DNA of 64,000 nucleotides from positions 160,770 through 224,769 of the forward strand of contig NZ_FTOC01000004.1 of assembly GCF_900156645.1 (NCBI RefSeq), read 5' to 3'. Positions 45,553 through 53,825 of the stretch are shown here, piece after piece. The first letter of the stretch is position 1. The number at the start of each line of letters is the position of its first letter. The DNA is from Salimicrobium flavidum. GTDB taxonomy: Bacteria > Bacillota > Bacilli > Bacillales > Halobacillaceae. The notes under the pieces were generated by a model, which saw only the letters and a program-made list of their open reading frames with translations, made no database searches and was not told the DNA's origin. The translations under genes and the position numbers were made by a program.

Positions 45553-46486
45553 ATATAAAGTATGGATGCTAATACTTATCACACTGGTTCTTGCCGGTTG
45601 CGGCAACGTTGAAGCCGATCAAGCCGCACCGACGGACGAGGAGGCTGTGTCTGTCGACAACTATGACAGAAAGGTCACCGTTCCAGAGCCTCCGCAATCT
45701 GTCCTAACGTTCGGACCGAATACGACGGAGCTCCTGATCGCCCTAGGTCTCGGTGATCGCATCATCGGCAACAGTCTCGACAACCACAGCCGCGGTCCCC
45801 TACCTCAATATGAAGAAGCTTATAATAAGGTGCCGGAACTCACATACGGCCCTGCCACGAGAGAAGCCGTCATCGCAAGTGGAGCAGACTTCATTTACGG
45901 CATCGGCTGGGAATTCGGGGAAAGTGGGCTCGATGTAACCGAGCTTGAACAATATGTCATGCAGACTTATATGAACAAAGCCTCCACCCTGGAAGAGACA
46001 TATACAGAGATCAGAGGCCTCGGGAAAATTTTCGATGTGGAAGAAAAGGCAAAGGCCTTCATCACTGAACAGCAGGAACGGATAGCGGATGTGGAGAAAC
46101 GTGTCGCGGACAACGAACCTGTGGATGTTCTCGTCTATGACAGCGGCGGCGAAGGTGTATTCACTGCAGGAGGACCGAACTTCGAAACCCGCCTGATTGA
46201 AAAGGCTGGCGGCAGGAACATTTTCGACGACATTACGGACAAACAGTGGATGACCGTCGGTTATGAAGAGATTTTGGAACGCGATCCTGACGTGATTGTG
46301 ATTCACGATTACGATGCTCCATCTGTCGATAACAAAATCCGGGATCTCAAAAATCATCCTATCCTCTCCGAGCTCGAGGCCGTGAAAAACGATTGTTTCG
46401 TGACGATTTCCCTGGAAAGTGTGCTTCCGGGGAATCGCATGGCTTACACGGTGGAGAAATTTGCAGAAGGATTTCAGGACTTATAA
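45542..46486 (+). CDS. Siderophore/cobalamin-type ABC substrate-binding lipoprotein
   Basis: 314 residues from the ATG at 45542, which overlaps the end of the fused ABC gene and has AAAGGAGCG upstream. A lipoprotein signal ends at LVLAGC (C20). The class III binding fold is clear: RKVTVPEPPQSVLTFGPNTTELLIALG near the start and GYEEILERDPDVIVI in the second lobe. It belongs with the FecCD/FecE pair fused upstream. Ligand may be a ferric siderophore, heme or cobalamin; the sequence does not decide. Confidence 0.87.
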   Translation: MKLEYKVWMLILITLVLAGCGNVEADQAAPTDEEAVSVDNYDRKVTVPEPPQSVLTFGPNTTELLIALGLGDRIIGNSLDNHSRGPLPQYEEAYNKVPELTYGPATREAVIASGADFIYGIGWEFGESGLDVTELEQYVMQTYMNKASTLEETYTEIRGLGKIFDVEEKAKAFITEQQERIADVEKRVADNEPVDVLVYDSGGEGVFTAGGPNFETRLIEKAGGRNIFDDITDKQWMTVGYEEILERDPDVIVIHDYDAPSVDNKIRDLKNHPILSELEAVKNDCFVTISLESVLPGNRMAYTVEKFAEGFQDL

Positions 46487-46512
46487 ATTCCTGGATATTC
46501 AAAGTTTACAAA

Positions 46513-46552
46513 AGAAAGGACAGCTCCTACCAAAGAGTTGTCCTTTCTACTA
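46513..46552 (+). terminator. Terminator of the ABC lipoprotein gene
   Basis: GAAAGGACAGCTC and GAGTTGTCCTTTC form a stem with one mismatch, followed shortly by seven T. Confidence 0.8.
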
Positions 46553-46585
46553 TCGTTTTTTTCCTTCCCCTTGAAAACCGGCCGT

Positions 46586-46697
46586 GGGCATGACGTAAAC
46601 TTCCGGAATCTCCCTACGTTCGCTTCCGGTGATTTTTGAGTTCATGCTTCTCCCGCAGGCGTCTCCACCCTTCGTTCCTAAAATCAACGACCCGCTT
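46586..46697. repeat. MITE-like dispersed element, copy 4 (partial)
   Basis: About 110 bases, inverted relative to copy 1. GGGCATGACG, CTTCCGGAAT, CTTCCGGTGATTTTTGAG, CAGGCGTCTCCACCCTTCG and AAAATCAACGACC align with the interior and one end; the first 60 or so bases and both perfect terminal repeats are missing. Confidence 0.75.
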
Positions 46698-46754
46698 AAA
46701 CAAAGACGTTCATGCTAATTGTTTATTTTCAGGGTAGCCTTTCCAAAAGAAACA

Positions 46755-47231
46755 CTAGCCATCATATAAGTCGATTGTTTCTTCTCTTTCTTCACCATCT
46801 TTCGACCATGTAACCAGCATGTACACATCTTCTAGCTGCTCAGCATAATCTTTTTCACTGGAAAAATCGGCCCTTCCCCCTTCGAGACTGCCCGTTTCAG
46901 TTTGTGAAATATTCTGATCTTCCCCCGTTGAAGATTTCCTATGGATGATTGTATCGTTGCCATTATGTACAGCATGTACTTCCATACCAAAAAAATCCGC
47001 GGTGATCCCGTCTCCCTTTTTGGTTGTTATCTTTCCATCGCCTACTTTGAACTCATCCTGCTGAACCACCATTTCATAGCCATCGACTTCCCATGTCTCA
47101 CTTTCTCCTGTTAAGGAAAAATAGTAGTTCTCTTCAGAATTACTTTCTGACTTCATACAGCCAGAAAACAAGGAGAGAAGTAACAAACTGAGAACCCAGG
47201 CTTTCTTCGTTCTATGTAATTCGTTGTTCAT
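46755..47231 (-). CDS. Small lipoprotein of unknown function
   Basis: 158 residues. A lipoprotein signal (WVLSLLLLSLFSGCMKSE, lipid-modified C25 or so) is followed by a beta-rich domain (YYFSLTGESETWEVDGYEMVV) found in several Bacillaceae lipoproteins. It has no catalytic motif. It is adjacent to a small membrane protein gene on the same strand with 12 bases between, so the two form an operon. Confidence 0.72.
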   Translation of the reverse strand: MNNELHRTKKAWVLSLLLLSLFSGCMKSESNSEENYYFSLTGESETWEVDGYEMVVQQDEFKVGDGKITTKKGDGITADFFGMEVHAVHNGNDTIIHRKSSTGEDQNISQTETGSLEGGRADFSSEKDYAEQLEDVYMLVTWSKDGEEREETIDLYDG

Positions 47232-47243
47232 AACAAGCCTCCA

Positions 47244-47558
47244 CTATTCATAGTATCTATTTCGGAATTTGACGACCATTACGACGTTCAAAAACACTGT
47301 AACGGCAACGAGAACCGAAGCTGCATAGATTACCGTCGCCATCGTATCCATCAGAGCAGCCCAATCCTCGATGATCAATTTATGATAAGTGTAATACATC
47401 TGAAGACAAAGAGAAATCGCACATGCACTTAAACTTGTCACAGCAACCAGCAACTGATTTTCATCCGACTTTCTTTCCTTCAAAAGATTAATGATAGGTA
47501 AGCTCCAGGCAAACACTCCAAGCAGAAGGCTGCCAATGTTCAGCCATAACGCACTCAT
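47244..47558 (-). CDS. Small three-TM membrane protein
   Basis: 104 residues with three hydrophobic segments (about 5-20, 35-55, 75-97) and short charged loops. No family recognised. It is the upstream member of a two-gene operon with the 46755-47231 lipoprotein. Confidence 0.65.
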   Translation of the reverse strand: MSALWLNIGSLLLGVFAWSLPIINLLKERKSDENQLLVAVTSLSACAISLCLQMYYTYHKLIIEDWAALMDTMATVIYAASVLVAVTVFLNVVMVVKFRNRYYE

Positions 47559-47648
47559 ACCACCTGCCCCTCCTTCCGATGATCCCTTGTCTTTATTTAC
47601 AACCTATCCTTTTCTGGAATTAATTTCAACATTGATTTTTTATAAAAT

Positions 47649-47750
47649 GCTCTGTTTAATCCGGTTGTTGATTTCAGAGTGAAAGGGGAGATACCCGCGG
47701 TAAGCTTCCAACCGTAGAGATATAAACCAGCCATGAACGAGAACGGAGCC
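47649..47750. repeat. MITE-like dispersed element, copy 5 (short form)
   Basis: About 102 bases in the same orientation as copy 1: GCTCTGTTTAATCCGGTTG at the left, AAGCTTCCAACCGTAGAGAT near the right and GAACGGAGCC at the end. The centre is deleted, as in copy 2. Between it and the zinc lipoprotein gene, an 11-base direct repeat CGGTGCACAAA occurs at 47762 and 47845; I see nothing else there. Confidence 0.75.
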
Positions 47751-47885
47751 TAAGAAAAAAGCGGTGCACAAAAATATGGACACCACTTCTCCTCGGTTCT
47801 GTCAGCCTTGAATATGTTGCTTACGTAAGGGTTTCATATCTGAACGGTGCACAAATGCGGAATATGTCTAATCGCAGATACTTTT

Positions 47886-48977
47886 CTATTCTTCATCCTC
47901 ACTATGCTCATGACTATGACCATGTTCTTCTGTCCCGGAAGATTCACTTGATTCTGAAGAAGACTTGGATAAAGCTTCTTTCAACCGCTCCAGATTACGA
48001 TTCATCAATGTGAAATACGTTTCTTCCTTATCGATATCCTCTTCGGTAAGTACAGACAAGTTGTGGATACGTGAAGTCTCAGCTCCGATTTCTTTTCTAA
48101 CTGTTTCCGCTACCTTCGGAGTCACGTTCTGCTCGAAGAATACGTGGTTCAAACCATGTTTTTCAGCTGTTTCAACAATGGACTCCAATTCTTTCTGAGA
48201 GGGCTCGTTCACAGGACTAAGACCGGAAATCGCAATTTGTTCCAATCCATACGCCTTCTCCCAATAGCCGTAAGCTGCATGCGACACAACAATCTTATCT
48301 CCCGGCAACTGTTCCAGTTCTTTGTGGAAATCCTCGTCGAGATGCTGAAGCTCTTCTTTCAACTCTTCATAATTTTCCTGAAACACTTCTTCCTGTCCTG
48401 GCTTCAATTCTACAAGCATGTCTTTGATATTCCCGGCAAGTTCTATGGATTTCAAAGGATCGAGCCACACGTGTGGATCCTGGTCTCCATGGTTATGACC
48501 TGCGTGGGCATCCTCCTCGTCTTCTTTTCCATGACCCTCTACATCTTCATGACCGCTCTCGTCTGAACCATGGTTATGTTCTTCATGACTATGGATATGT
48601 TCCTGCAACTCTATCCCTTCCGCCGCTTCCATGATGCGTACGTCTCCCGACTCAAGAGACTCTGAAATCTGCTCTGCGTATGTCTCCAGTCCGACCCCAT
48701 TGTAAATGAAGGCGTCCCCTTCAGCGATCTCCACCATCTCCCTGGAAGTCGGTTCGTACGTATGGGAGTCTGCCCCCGGAGGAAGTATCGATTCAACCGA
48801 CGCACGGTCTCCGGCAATACGCTCAGCGAAAAATTGAAGCGGATATACGGTCGTGAAAATCTTCAACTCGTCTTTTGACTCTTTCTGTTCCTGATTGTTA
48901 TCGGAACCCTCTCCTGCACAAGCTGCTAATACCAGCATCAGCACCACTAAAACAATAATACTCCAAACTTTATTCAT
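47886..48977 (-). CDS. znuA: Zinc ABC substrate-binding lipoprotein (ZnuA/AdcA)
   Basis: 363 residues from the ATG at 48977, chosen because GAGAGGGGAAAAG lies upstream. A lipoprotein signal ends at MLVLAAC (C20). The cluster A-I binding fold follows (IFTTVYPLQFFAERIAGD, PGADSHTYEPTSREM). A long histidine-rich loop (about residues 120-165) and a second His-rich tail at the C-terminus point to zinc. A Zur-like box lies in its promoter, so it is induced by zinc shortage. No permease or ATPase gene is adjacent. Confidence 0.9.
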   Translation of the reverse strand: MNKVWSIIVLVVLMLVLAACAGEGSDNNQEQKESKDELKIFTTVYPLQFFAERIAGDRASVESILPPGADSHTYEPTSREMVEIAEGDAFIYNGVGLETYAEQISESLESGDVRIMEAAEGIELQEHIHSHEEHNHGSDESGHEDVEGHGKEDEEDAHAGHNHGDQDPHVWLDPLKSIELAGNIKDMLVELKPGQEEVFQENYEELKEELQHLDEDFHKELEQLPGDKIVVSHAAYGYWEKAYGLEQIAISGLSPVNEPSQKELESIVETAEKHGLNHVFFEQNVTPKVAETVRKEIGAETSRIHNLSVLTEEDIDKEETYFTLMNRNLERLKEALSKSSSESSESSGTEEHGHSHEHSEDEE

Positions 48978-49030
48978 GATCTTTTCCCCTCTCCTTGCAT
49001 ATGTACTTGCAAACCGCAATGACTACGCGT

Positions 49031-49053
49031 TAAATAGTAATCATTACGGTTTG
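49031..49053 (-). promoter_or_regulatory. Zur-like operator before znuA
   Basis: TAAATAGTAATCATTACGGT contains the palindrome GTAATCATTAC with the flanking A/T pattern of Bacillus Zur boxes (consensus TCGTAATNATTACGA). It lies about 55 bases upstream of the znuA start. Confidence 0.75.
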
Positions 49054-49131
49054 TGGGTTTAATTATAACCGGTTTTATAACCGGCCTGTCTCCAGAGCTA
49101 TGACATCCTTCACTTCAAAACTGACACAAAA

Positions 49132-49401
49132 TCACCAGCTGGCTTTTTTCACACCGGGAATCTGACCTTTATGAGCGTATTCCCTGAAAGCGATACGGGA
49201 CATGTCGAATTTCCTCATATACCCGCGTGGTCTTCCCGTCACTTCACACCGTCCTGTCAAACGTGTAGGAGAGGAATCGCGCGGAAGTTCACGCAGTGCT
49301 TCGTAGTCACCCTTATCTTTCAGTTCTTGTCTTAAGTCTGCGTATTTAGCGACCATCTCCTGGCGTTTCTTCTCTTTGACTATCTTGGATTTCTTAGCCA
49401 T
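49132..49401 (-). CDS. rpsN: Zinc-independent ribosomal protein S14 paralogue
   Basis: 89 residues, the long (C-minus) S14 form: [28 protein letters not shown], then [24 protein letters not shown] and [11 protein letters not shown]. It lacks both CxxC pairs that hold zinc in the 61-residue S14. Such copies replace the zinc form when zinc is scarce. AAGGAGG lies upstream and two Zur-like boxes precede it, which agrees with that role. Confidence 0.93.
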   Translation of the reverse strand: MAKKSKIVKEKKRQEMVAKYADLRQELKDKGDYEALRELPRDSSPTRLTGRCEVTGRPRGYMRKFDMSRIAFREYAHKGQIPGVKKASW

Positions 49402-49420
49402 TTATATTGGAACCTCCTTG

Positions 49421-49511
49421 AATAGTAATGATTACGATTTAAAAGAAACACACCTGTCCGGCTGTCTCTTTTAAATCAAGCAAAAACTAAACCGTAATCG
49501 TTACGATTTAG
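49421..49511 (-). promoter_or_regulatory. Two Zur-like operators before rpsN
   Basis: AATAGTAATGATTACGATTT (49421-49440) abuts the ribosome site. A second, more symmetrical box with CGTAATCGTTACG at its centre lies at 49487-49511 and has matching CTAAA/TTTAG ends. Both fit the Zur consensus. Confidence 0.8.
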
Positions 49512-49649
49512 TTCGTTTATTTACTATATCATTCTCACTCATGGAACGCAAGTCCCTCTTTTTCCGGAAAAGTACATACTGTTTCACAAAATATGAATAA
49601 GGGTATTCGTAACTAAATTCCAACTTATTTCAAAGGAGTGTTCCCGCTC

Positions 49650-50396
49650 ATGATCGACAGCAAAGCTTCCCATCTGCTGACAAAAGAGTTCATCGAATCC
49701 AATAAAGAAACTGACGCCCTGCCCCGCTGGTTCCGGAATGAATACGAGACGTTCAGCTCTATCGTCACAGACCCCACTTTCCCCTGCTTCTTCGGCATGC
49801 GTGCCCAGCATAAAGGGGAGCTGCGCTACACATTCCTTGAACACGATGACTGGAGCCACTTCCCGGATACCGTTGAACGCTTCCTCGATTTGTTCAAGCA
49901 GCCAGACCCGCTGCGCCACGGTCTCTTCATTTTCGTCGAACCGGAAACAGAGGAAATGTCACTCGATTACTATAGAGAACATTTTTGGGAAGTCCTCCAG
50001 TACCTGCACGAAAACGACCGTAAACCGTGGCCCTCAGGAGCTCCAAGAGACCCGGAGCATCACCTGTGGGACTTCCATTTCGCCGGCGAGCCGATCTTTA
50101 CGTTCGGAAACGCACCTGCCTACAAACAGCGGAAAACGAGGAATCTCGGCAACAGCATGATTCTCGGCTTCCAACCACGTAAGATTTTTCAGGGACTCGA
50201 AGGAACGGAGAAAGGCGGCATCATGTCCCGCGAAAAAGTGAGAGCACGCGTGGAACAATGGGATCAGCTGCCGAAACACCCGGATATCAGCCACTTCGGC
50301 GATCCCGATCACAATGAGTGGAAGCAATCTTTCATCGGCGATGATATCACTCCGATTGAAGGGAAGTGTCCGTTTATTCATAATCGCGGTACCTGA
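49650..50396 (+). CDS. YqcI/YcgG family protein
   Basis: 248 residues from the ATG at 49650, preceded by AAAGGAGTG. The sequence PCFFGMRAQHKGELRY, LWDFHFAGEPIFTFGNAPAYKQRKTRNLG and the C-terminal cysteine region KCPFIHN are the signature of YqcI/YcgG. These are soluble proteins of unknown activity, with His and Cys residues conserved around an apparent heme- or metal-binding pocket. Monocistronic. Confidence 0.85.
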   Translation: MIDSKASHLLTKEFIESNKETDALPRWFRNEYETFSSIVTDPTFPCFFGMRAQHKGELRYTFLEHDDWSHFPDTVERFLDLFKQPDPLRHGLFIFVEPETEEMSLDYYREHFWEVLQYLHENDRKPWPSGAPRDPEHHLWDFHFAGEPIFTFGNAPAYKQRKTRNLGNSMILGFQPRKIFQGLEGTEKGGIMSREKVRARVEQWDQLPKHPDISHFGDPDHNEWKQSFIGDDITPIEGKCPFIHNRGT

Positions 50397-50462
50397 AAAA
50401 ATTGGCCAAAACTGAAACTCCATGCCGACCCATCCCGTAGAAATATCTAAAGGAGGTCTAAC

Positions 50463-50630
50463 ATGAGTAAAGAAAATGAAACCGTTGAAGAACAAATGGA
50501 CACACAAAGACGAAGGAGAGAGAAGCAGAACCAATATGATAAATTGACCGGGTTAGGTTGGAAAAGTGCCGGGCTACTGTTTCTCGTGATAATTACAGCT
50601 CTTATAGTATACGCCGTATTCTTCCGTTAG
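50463..50630 (+). CDS. Small single-TM protein
   Basis: A 55-residue frame from ATG 50463 with AAAGGAGGTC upstream. A charged N-terminal half (EEQMDTQRRRREKQNQYDK) is followed by one C-terminal membrane helix (SAGLLFLVIITALIVYAVFF). This tail-anchored shape and the strong ribosome site support a real gene. No family recognised. Confidence 0.6.
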   Translation: MSKENETVEEQMDTQRRRREKQNQYDKLTGLGWKSAGLLFLVIITALIVYAVFFR

Positions 50631-50654
50631 CCGAAGCTTCTCTCCATCAATCTT

Positions 50655-51093
50655 TCATTGTAACGAGTTCAACAGTACGCTTTTCAGAAACGGCGTCTTA
50701 TCATTCAGTGCTTCGATATCGTGGGCCCCTGTATAATACTGAACGATAAGACCGTCCACAAAAGCGACGAGCAGGGACGCCCCCTCTCCGGAATGGATCC
50801 CAGGATAATCCCCATTCTGATCGAGATTCTCAAGCTTCCTTTGGAGATGATCGACCATCTCATTGAAAGCACCGCCGAAGGTACGAACGTTGATATCGCC
50901 TTCTACGTACCTGCTGAAGACGAGCTTGATATTCTCGATAGTTCTTTTCATTATACTCCCACGAATCATACAGAAACTGTTCAATGAAATCCTCGACCGT
51001 AGCGGAGTCGTTGTTTTTCAGCGCCTGTACATAATCGTCTTCCAATTTTTTCAGAATCCGGTCCATTTCTTTGTGGGAAATTCTGTCCCTCAT
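50655..51093 (-). pseudogene. Decayed TetR-family regulator
   Basis: Two overlapping frames (51093-50860 and 50984-50655) together give the C-terminal ligand domain of a YfiR-type TetR protein: MDRILKKLEDDYVQAL and EDFIEQFLYDSWEYNEK in the first, RTIENIKLVFSRYVEGDI and GEGASLLVAFVDGLIVQYY in the second. A frameshift near 50960 separates them. The DNA-binding N-terminus is missing upstream. It cannot work as a repressor. Confidence 0.75.
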
Positions 51094-51246
51094 GATCTTC
51101 CCCCTTATCAGGTGGTTATGCAGAAAATCTACCCGGAAAATATGACTTTCAAAAACATCTTTCCTAAGGGTTGAAACTTATACACGGATATATTATTATA
51201 TATTTTCCTACTGTTGTCTCCTTCACATAGGAGAGGAGGCAAGACT

Positions 51247-51423
51247 TTGAAACAATACAAAATCGGTTCTATCATTAAAAACCACTGTGTGCAATGTTTT
51301 CATGACGAACAAAAAGTCGTGGAAATAGTCCCGAAAGAGTTTTCCGAAAAGATTGTGGAAAAGTTATGGACGGAATGTACAAATTGTGGTAAAACACATA
51401 GCCGCCTGGTTCAACACATTTAA
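51247..51423 (+). CDS. Small protein with two CxxC pairs
   Basis: 58 residues from TTG 51247 (MKQYKIGSIIKNHCVQCFHDE), which has GAGAGGAGG eight bases upstream. HCVQC and ECTNCGKTH form a zinc-ribbon-like pair of pairs. No family recognised. A strong terminator follows, so the gene is a complete unit. Confidence 0.6.
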   Translation: MKQYKIGSIIKNHCVQCFHDEQKVVEIVPKEFSEKIVEKLWTECTNCGKTHSRLVQHI

Positions 51424-51438
51424 TGAATCAAGCTTATC

Positions 51439-51472
51439 AAGTACCAAAGCATATGCTTTGGTACTTTTTTTC
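51439..51472 (+). terminator. Rho-independent terminator
   Basis: AAGTACCAAAGCA and TGCTTTGGTACTT form a 13-bp perfect stem followed by seven T. Confidence 0.9.
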
Positions 51473-51495
51473 AAAACTGAAGAAGCAGCAGGAGA

Positions 51496-51948
51496 TCAGT
51501 TCAACGGTTTGAAGATCCACTTCAGAAACCCTTTCACTCCTTTTCCCCTGGGTGAGTCTTTCGTTTCTTTTGAAGGAATGTCGGTCTTGACTTCAATCGT
51601 TTCCTTTTCGATCGGATAATCGACAGTCAGTATCACTCCTACATCCGTATCATTTTCCTGATTAGAGACGGACGTCGTATGAATCCCGTGCTGATCGGCC
51701 AGCCGGGAATAAGGCTTCCGGAACTTATATCTGATCTCCCCGTTCAACAAAAGCTTTGCATCCGGGTGTTCTTCCATCTGCTCCGCCAACTCATCCATCC
51801 CCTGCTTCTGCATCACCTGGCCCTTATCCAGCACAAGAACCACACGTTCCCGCAGTGTACCCAGGAAGCGCCTCCGTTCCCCAGGTTTCGTTTCCTTCGC
51901 TCCATATATACCTTCCTGCAAGTAATCATCTACATCCCGTTTATTCAT
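51496..51948 (-). CDS. yueI: YueI family protein (DUF1694)
   Basis: 150 residues from the ATG at 51948 (MNKRDVDDYLQEGIYG). ETKPGERRRFLGTLRERVVLVLDKGQVMQKQG and KLLLNGEIRYKFRKPYSRLADQHGIHTTSV are the conserved YueI core. The C-terminus is a longer Lys/Pro-rich extension than in Bacillus subtilis. Function is unknown; the fold resembles RNA-binding L7Ae-like proteins. Start at 51966 is also possible. Confidence 0.85.
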   Translation of the reverse strand: MNKRDVDDYLQEGIYGAKETKPGERRRFLGTLRERVVLVLDKGQVMQKQGMDELAEQMEEHPDAKLLLNGEIRYKFRKPYSRLADQHGIHTTSVSNQENDTDVGVILTVDYPIEKETIEVKTDIPSKETKDSPRGKGVKGFLKWIFKPLN

Positions 51949-52097
51949 GCTTCGCACCCCGCTCATGCTTTTTTGTCTGCTTATATTTTATACCATGACC
52001 GACTATGATTTCATCCCTCACCCTCCCCTGTACGTTTAAAAGCCAGGCTACAGGGGTACTTGTTAGGAAGAATTTTCAAGTACGGGAGGAGAAATCT

Positions 52098-52559
52098 ATG
52101 GGTTCGAACCCTCTTTTTTCTAAACGAAACGTCTGGGCCGGACTCCTGTTCGGTATCGGGCTCGCTGCGTTTTTGGACGAAACGATTTTCCACCAGCTCT
52201 TACGTTGGCATCACTTCTACGATCAATCGACTACCGATGTCGGTCTGATTTCAGATGGTTTTTTCCATGCCTTCAGCTGGTTCGCCACGATCGGCGGGTT
52301 GTTTCTTTTGGCTGATATACAACGGAGGGACGGTACGGACTGGTCCCGCTGGTGGGGAGGCGTGCTGGTCGGAGCAGGTGCTTTCCAGCTATATGACGGT
52401 ATCATCCAGCATAAATTGATGGGTCTGCACCAGATCCGTTACGTGGAAAACGTTCTTCCCTATGACTTAGTGTGGAATATATCGGCCGTGATCATGATTG
52501 TAGGAGGAGTATACCTTCTAAAACGTAGACAAAAAAAAGAGGATCCGTCCCATGAATAA
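52098..52559 (+). CDS. DUF2243 membrane protein
   Basis: 153 residues from the ATG at 52098, preceded by GGGAGGAG. Four hydrophobic segments with conserved histidines and aspartates facing the membrane core (FLDETIFHQLLRWHHFYDQST, YDGIIQHKLMGLHQIR). DUF2243 proteins occur next to CtaG-like cytochrome oxidase assembly proteins, as here. It overlaps the next gene by eight bases. Confidence 0.85.
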   Translation: MGSNPLFSKRNVWAGLLFGIGLAAFLDETIFHQLLRWHHFYDQSTTDVGLISDGFFHAFSWFATIGGLFLLADIQRRDGTDWSRWWGGVLVGAGAFQLYDGIIQHKLMGLHQIRYVENVLPYDLVWNISAVIMIVGGVYLLKRRQKKEDPSHE

Positions 52560-53331
52560 TGGCGGCGGACTTTTTCTTGATGTTATCCTGATTCTCCCTT
52601 TTCTGCTGCTTATCGTTTTGTACATAAGTGCGGCTATCATGTCGAGCCGTTCCCGTCACTTGCAGAAATGGCCGGTGCACCGCTCTATCCTTTTCTCTCT
52701 TGGTGTGGTATGTGCCGGAAGTGCAGTCATCGGCCCTCTGGCAGAGCAGGCGCTTGTAGATTTCCGCGCTCACATGGTGGGCCATCTGCTTCTCGGCATG
52801 CTGGCTCCGCTCCTCCTCGTCCTCGCCAGACCGGTGACCCTTTTATTGCGGACGTTGCCTGTTTCGCTTGCGAGGAAGCTGACCCTGTTTTTGAGAAGTT
52901 CATATGTACGAGTTCTCAGTCACCCTATTACCGCCTCGGTTCTCAACATAGGCGGTCTTTGGGTGCTGTACACGACGGATCTATTTCACATGATGCATGA
53001 ACAGCTCTGGATCCACGTACTCATTCATCTGCATGTGTTCCTCGCCGGCTATCTGTTCACGATGGCCATGATCTACATGGAGCCCGTCGCTCATCGTTAC
53101 AGCTATCTGTACCGGGCGGTCGTGTTCGTATTCGCTCTCGCAGGCCACGGCATCCTGTCGAAATATCTATACGCCTCTCCGCCTTCTGGCGTGCCAAAGT
53201 CCGAAGCGGAGACGGGTTCGATGATCATGTATTACGGGGGCGATGTGATCGATGCGGTTATTATCTTTCTTTTGTGTCTGCAATGGTATAAAGCGACGAA
53301 GCCGGAAAAAATGACGGAAGCTCATAGTTAG
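52552..53331 (+). CDS. ctaG: CtaG-type cytochrome c oxidase assembly protein
   Basis: 259 residues with seven or so hydrophobic segments of the caa3_CtaG family. Conserved His residues in HMVGHLLLGMLAPLLLVLARP and WIHVLIHLHVFLAGYLF could bind copper or heme. In Bacillus CtaG is needed to make caa3 oxidase. No ctaCDEF genes are near, so this is a stand-alone DUF2243-ctaG pair, possibly with another role in copper handling. Confidence 0.85.
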   Translation: MNNGGGLFLDVILILPFLLLIVLYISAAIMSSRSRHLQKWPVHRSILFSLGVVCAGSAVIGPLAEQALVDFRAHMVGHLLLGMLAPLLLVLARPVTLLLRTLPVSLARKLTLFLRSSYVRVLSHPITASVLNIGGLWVLYTTDLFHMMHEQLWIHVLIHLHVFLAGYLFTMAMIYMEPVAHRYSYLYRAVVFVFALAGHGILSKYLYASPPSGVPKSEAETGSMIMYYGGDVIDAVIIFLLCLQWYKATKPEKMTEAHS

Positions 53332-53419
53332 CTTTAGCTATTCAACAAGTTTGGGCTTCCCTAAAATAAGGAGACGCCTCGAATTTTAATATTTGAAAAG
53401 TTTCTTGATTGCCTGAGTT

Positions 53420-53779
53420 TCACTCTGTTTCTTTTATATGCCTATTCACCGTTTCCACAAAACGCTCAAAATCCTTTTTCTCATCTGTGACTTGAACGAT
53501 GGAGTACCGCTCCCCTTCGTACATGAACGCCCCTCTGAAACCGGTGAAGAAAACCATCCTCAATATTCTTCTCAACCCTTTCGGTTCGTCTGCTTGGATC
53601 GGTGTCATCTTTTCAAAGGAAAACGAATCGTTCGTCGCTGCGATGGATGTTGAACTGGGCTGGAATTCCAATACGTTTTTTCTCGCAATCAGAGTGCCTG
53701 GTCCGTAACTGTAATGCAGACTTTCCAGCTGACAACTCACTCTGGCTATTTCTCCTTTTTGTCTTTCAGAAAACATACT
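53420..53779 (-). CDS. Conserved protein of unknown function
   Basis: 119 residues from the ATG at 53779 (MFSERQKGEIARVSCQLES), with AAAGGAGGGG immediately upstream. A beta-rich sequence (YGPGTLIARKNVLEFQPSST, GAFMYEGERYSIVQVTDE) with no cysteine motif or membrane segment. Not recognised. Confidence 0.6.
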   Translation of the reverse strand, partial: SMFSERQKGEIARVSCQLESLHYSYGPGTLIARKNVLEFQPSSTSIAATNDSFSFEKMTPIQADEPKGLRRILRMVFFTGFRGAFMYEGERYSIVQVTDEKKDFERFVETVNRHIKETE

Positions 53780-53825
53780 TCCCCTCCTTTCATCTTCCCA
53801 CCCTGCACCGGGATAGTGAAACGAC

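Noticed and set aside
47762..47855. 11-base direct repeat CGGTGCACAAA as the start of a CRISPR array
   Set aside because: Only two copies, 83 bases apart, with no regular spacing and no cas genes in the window.
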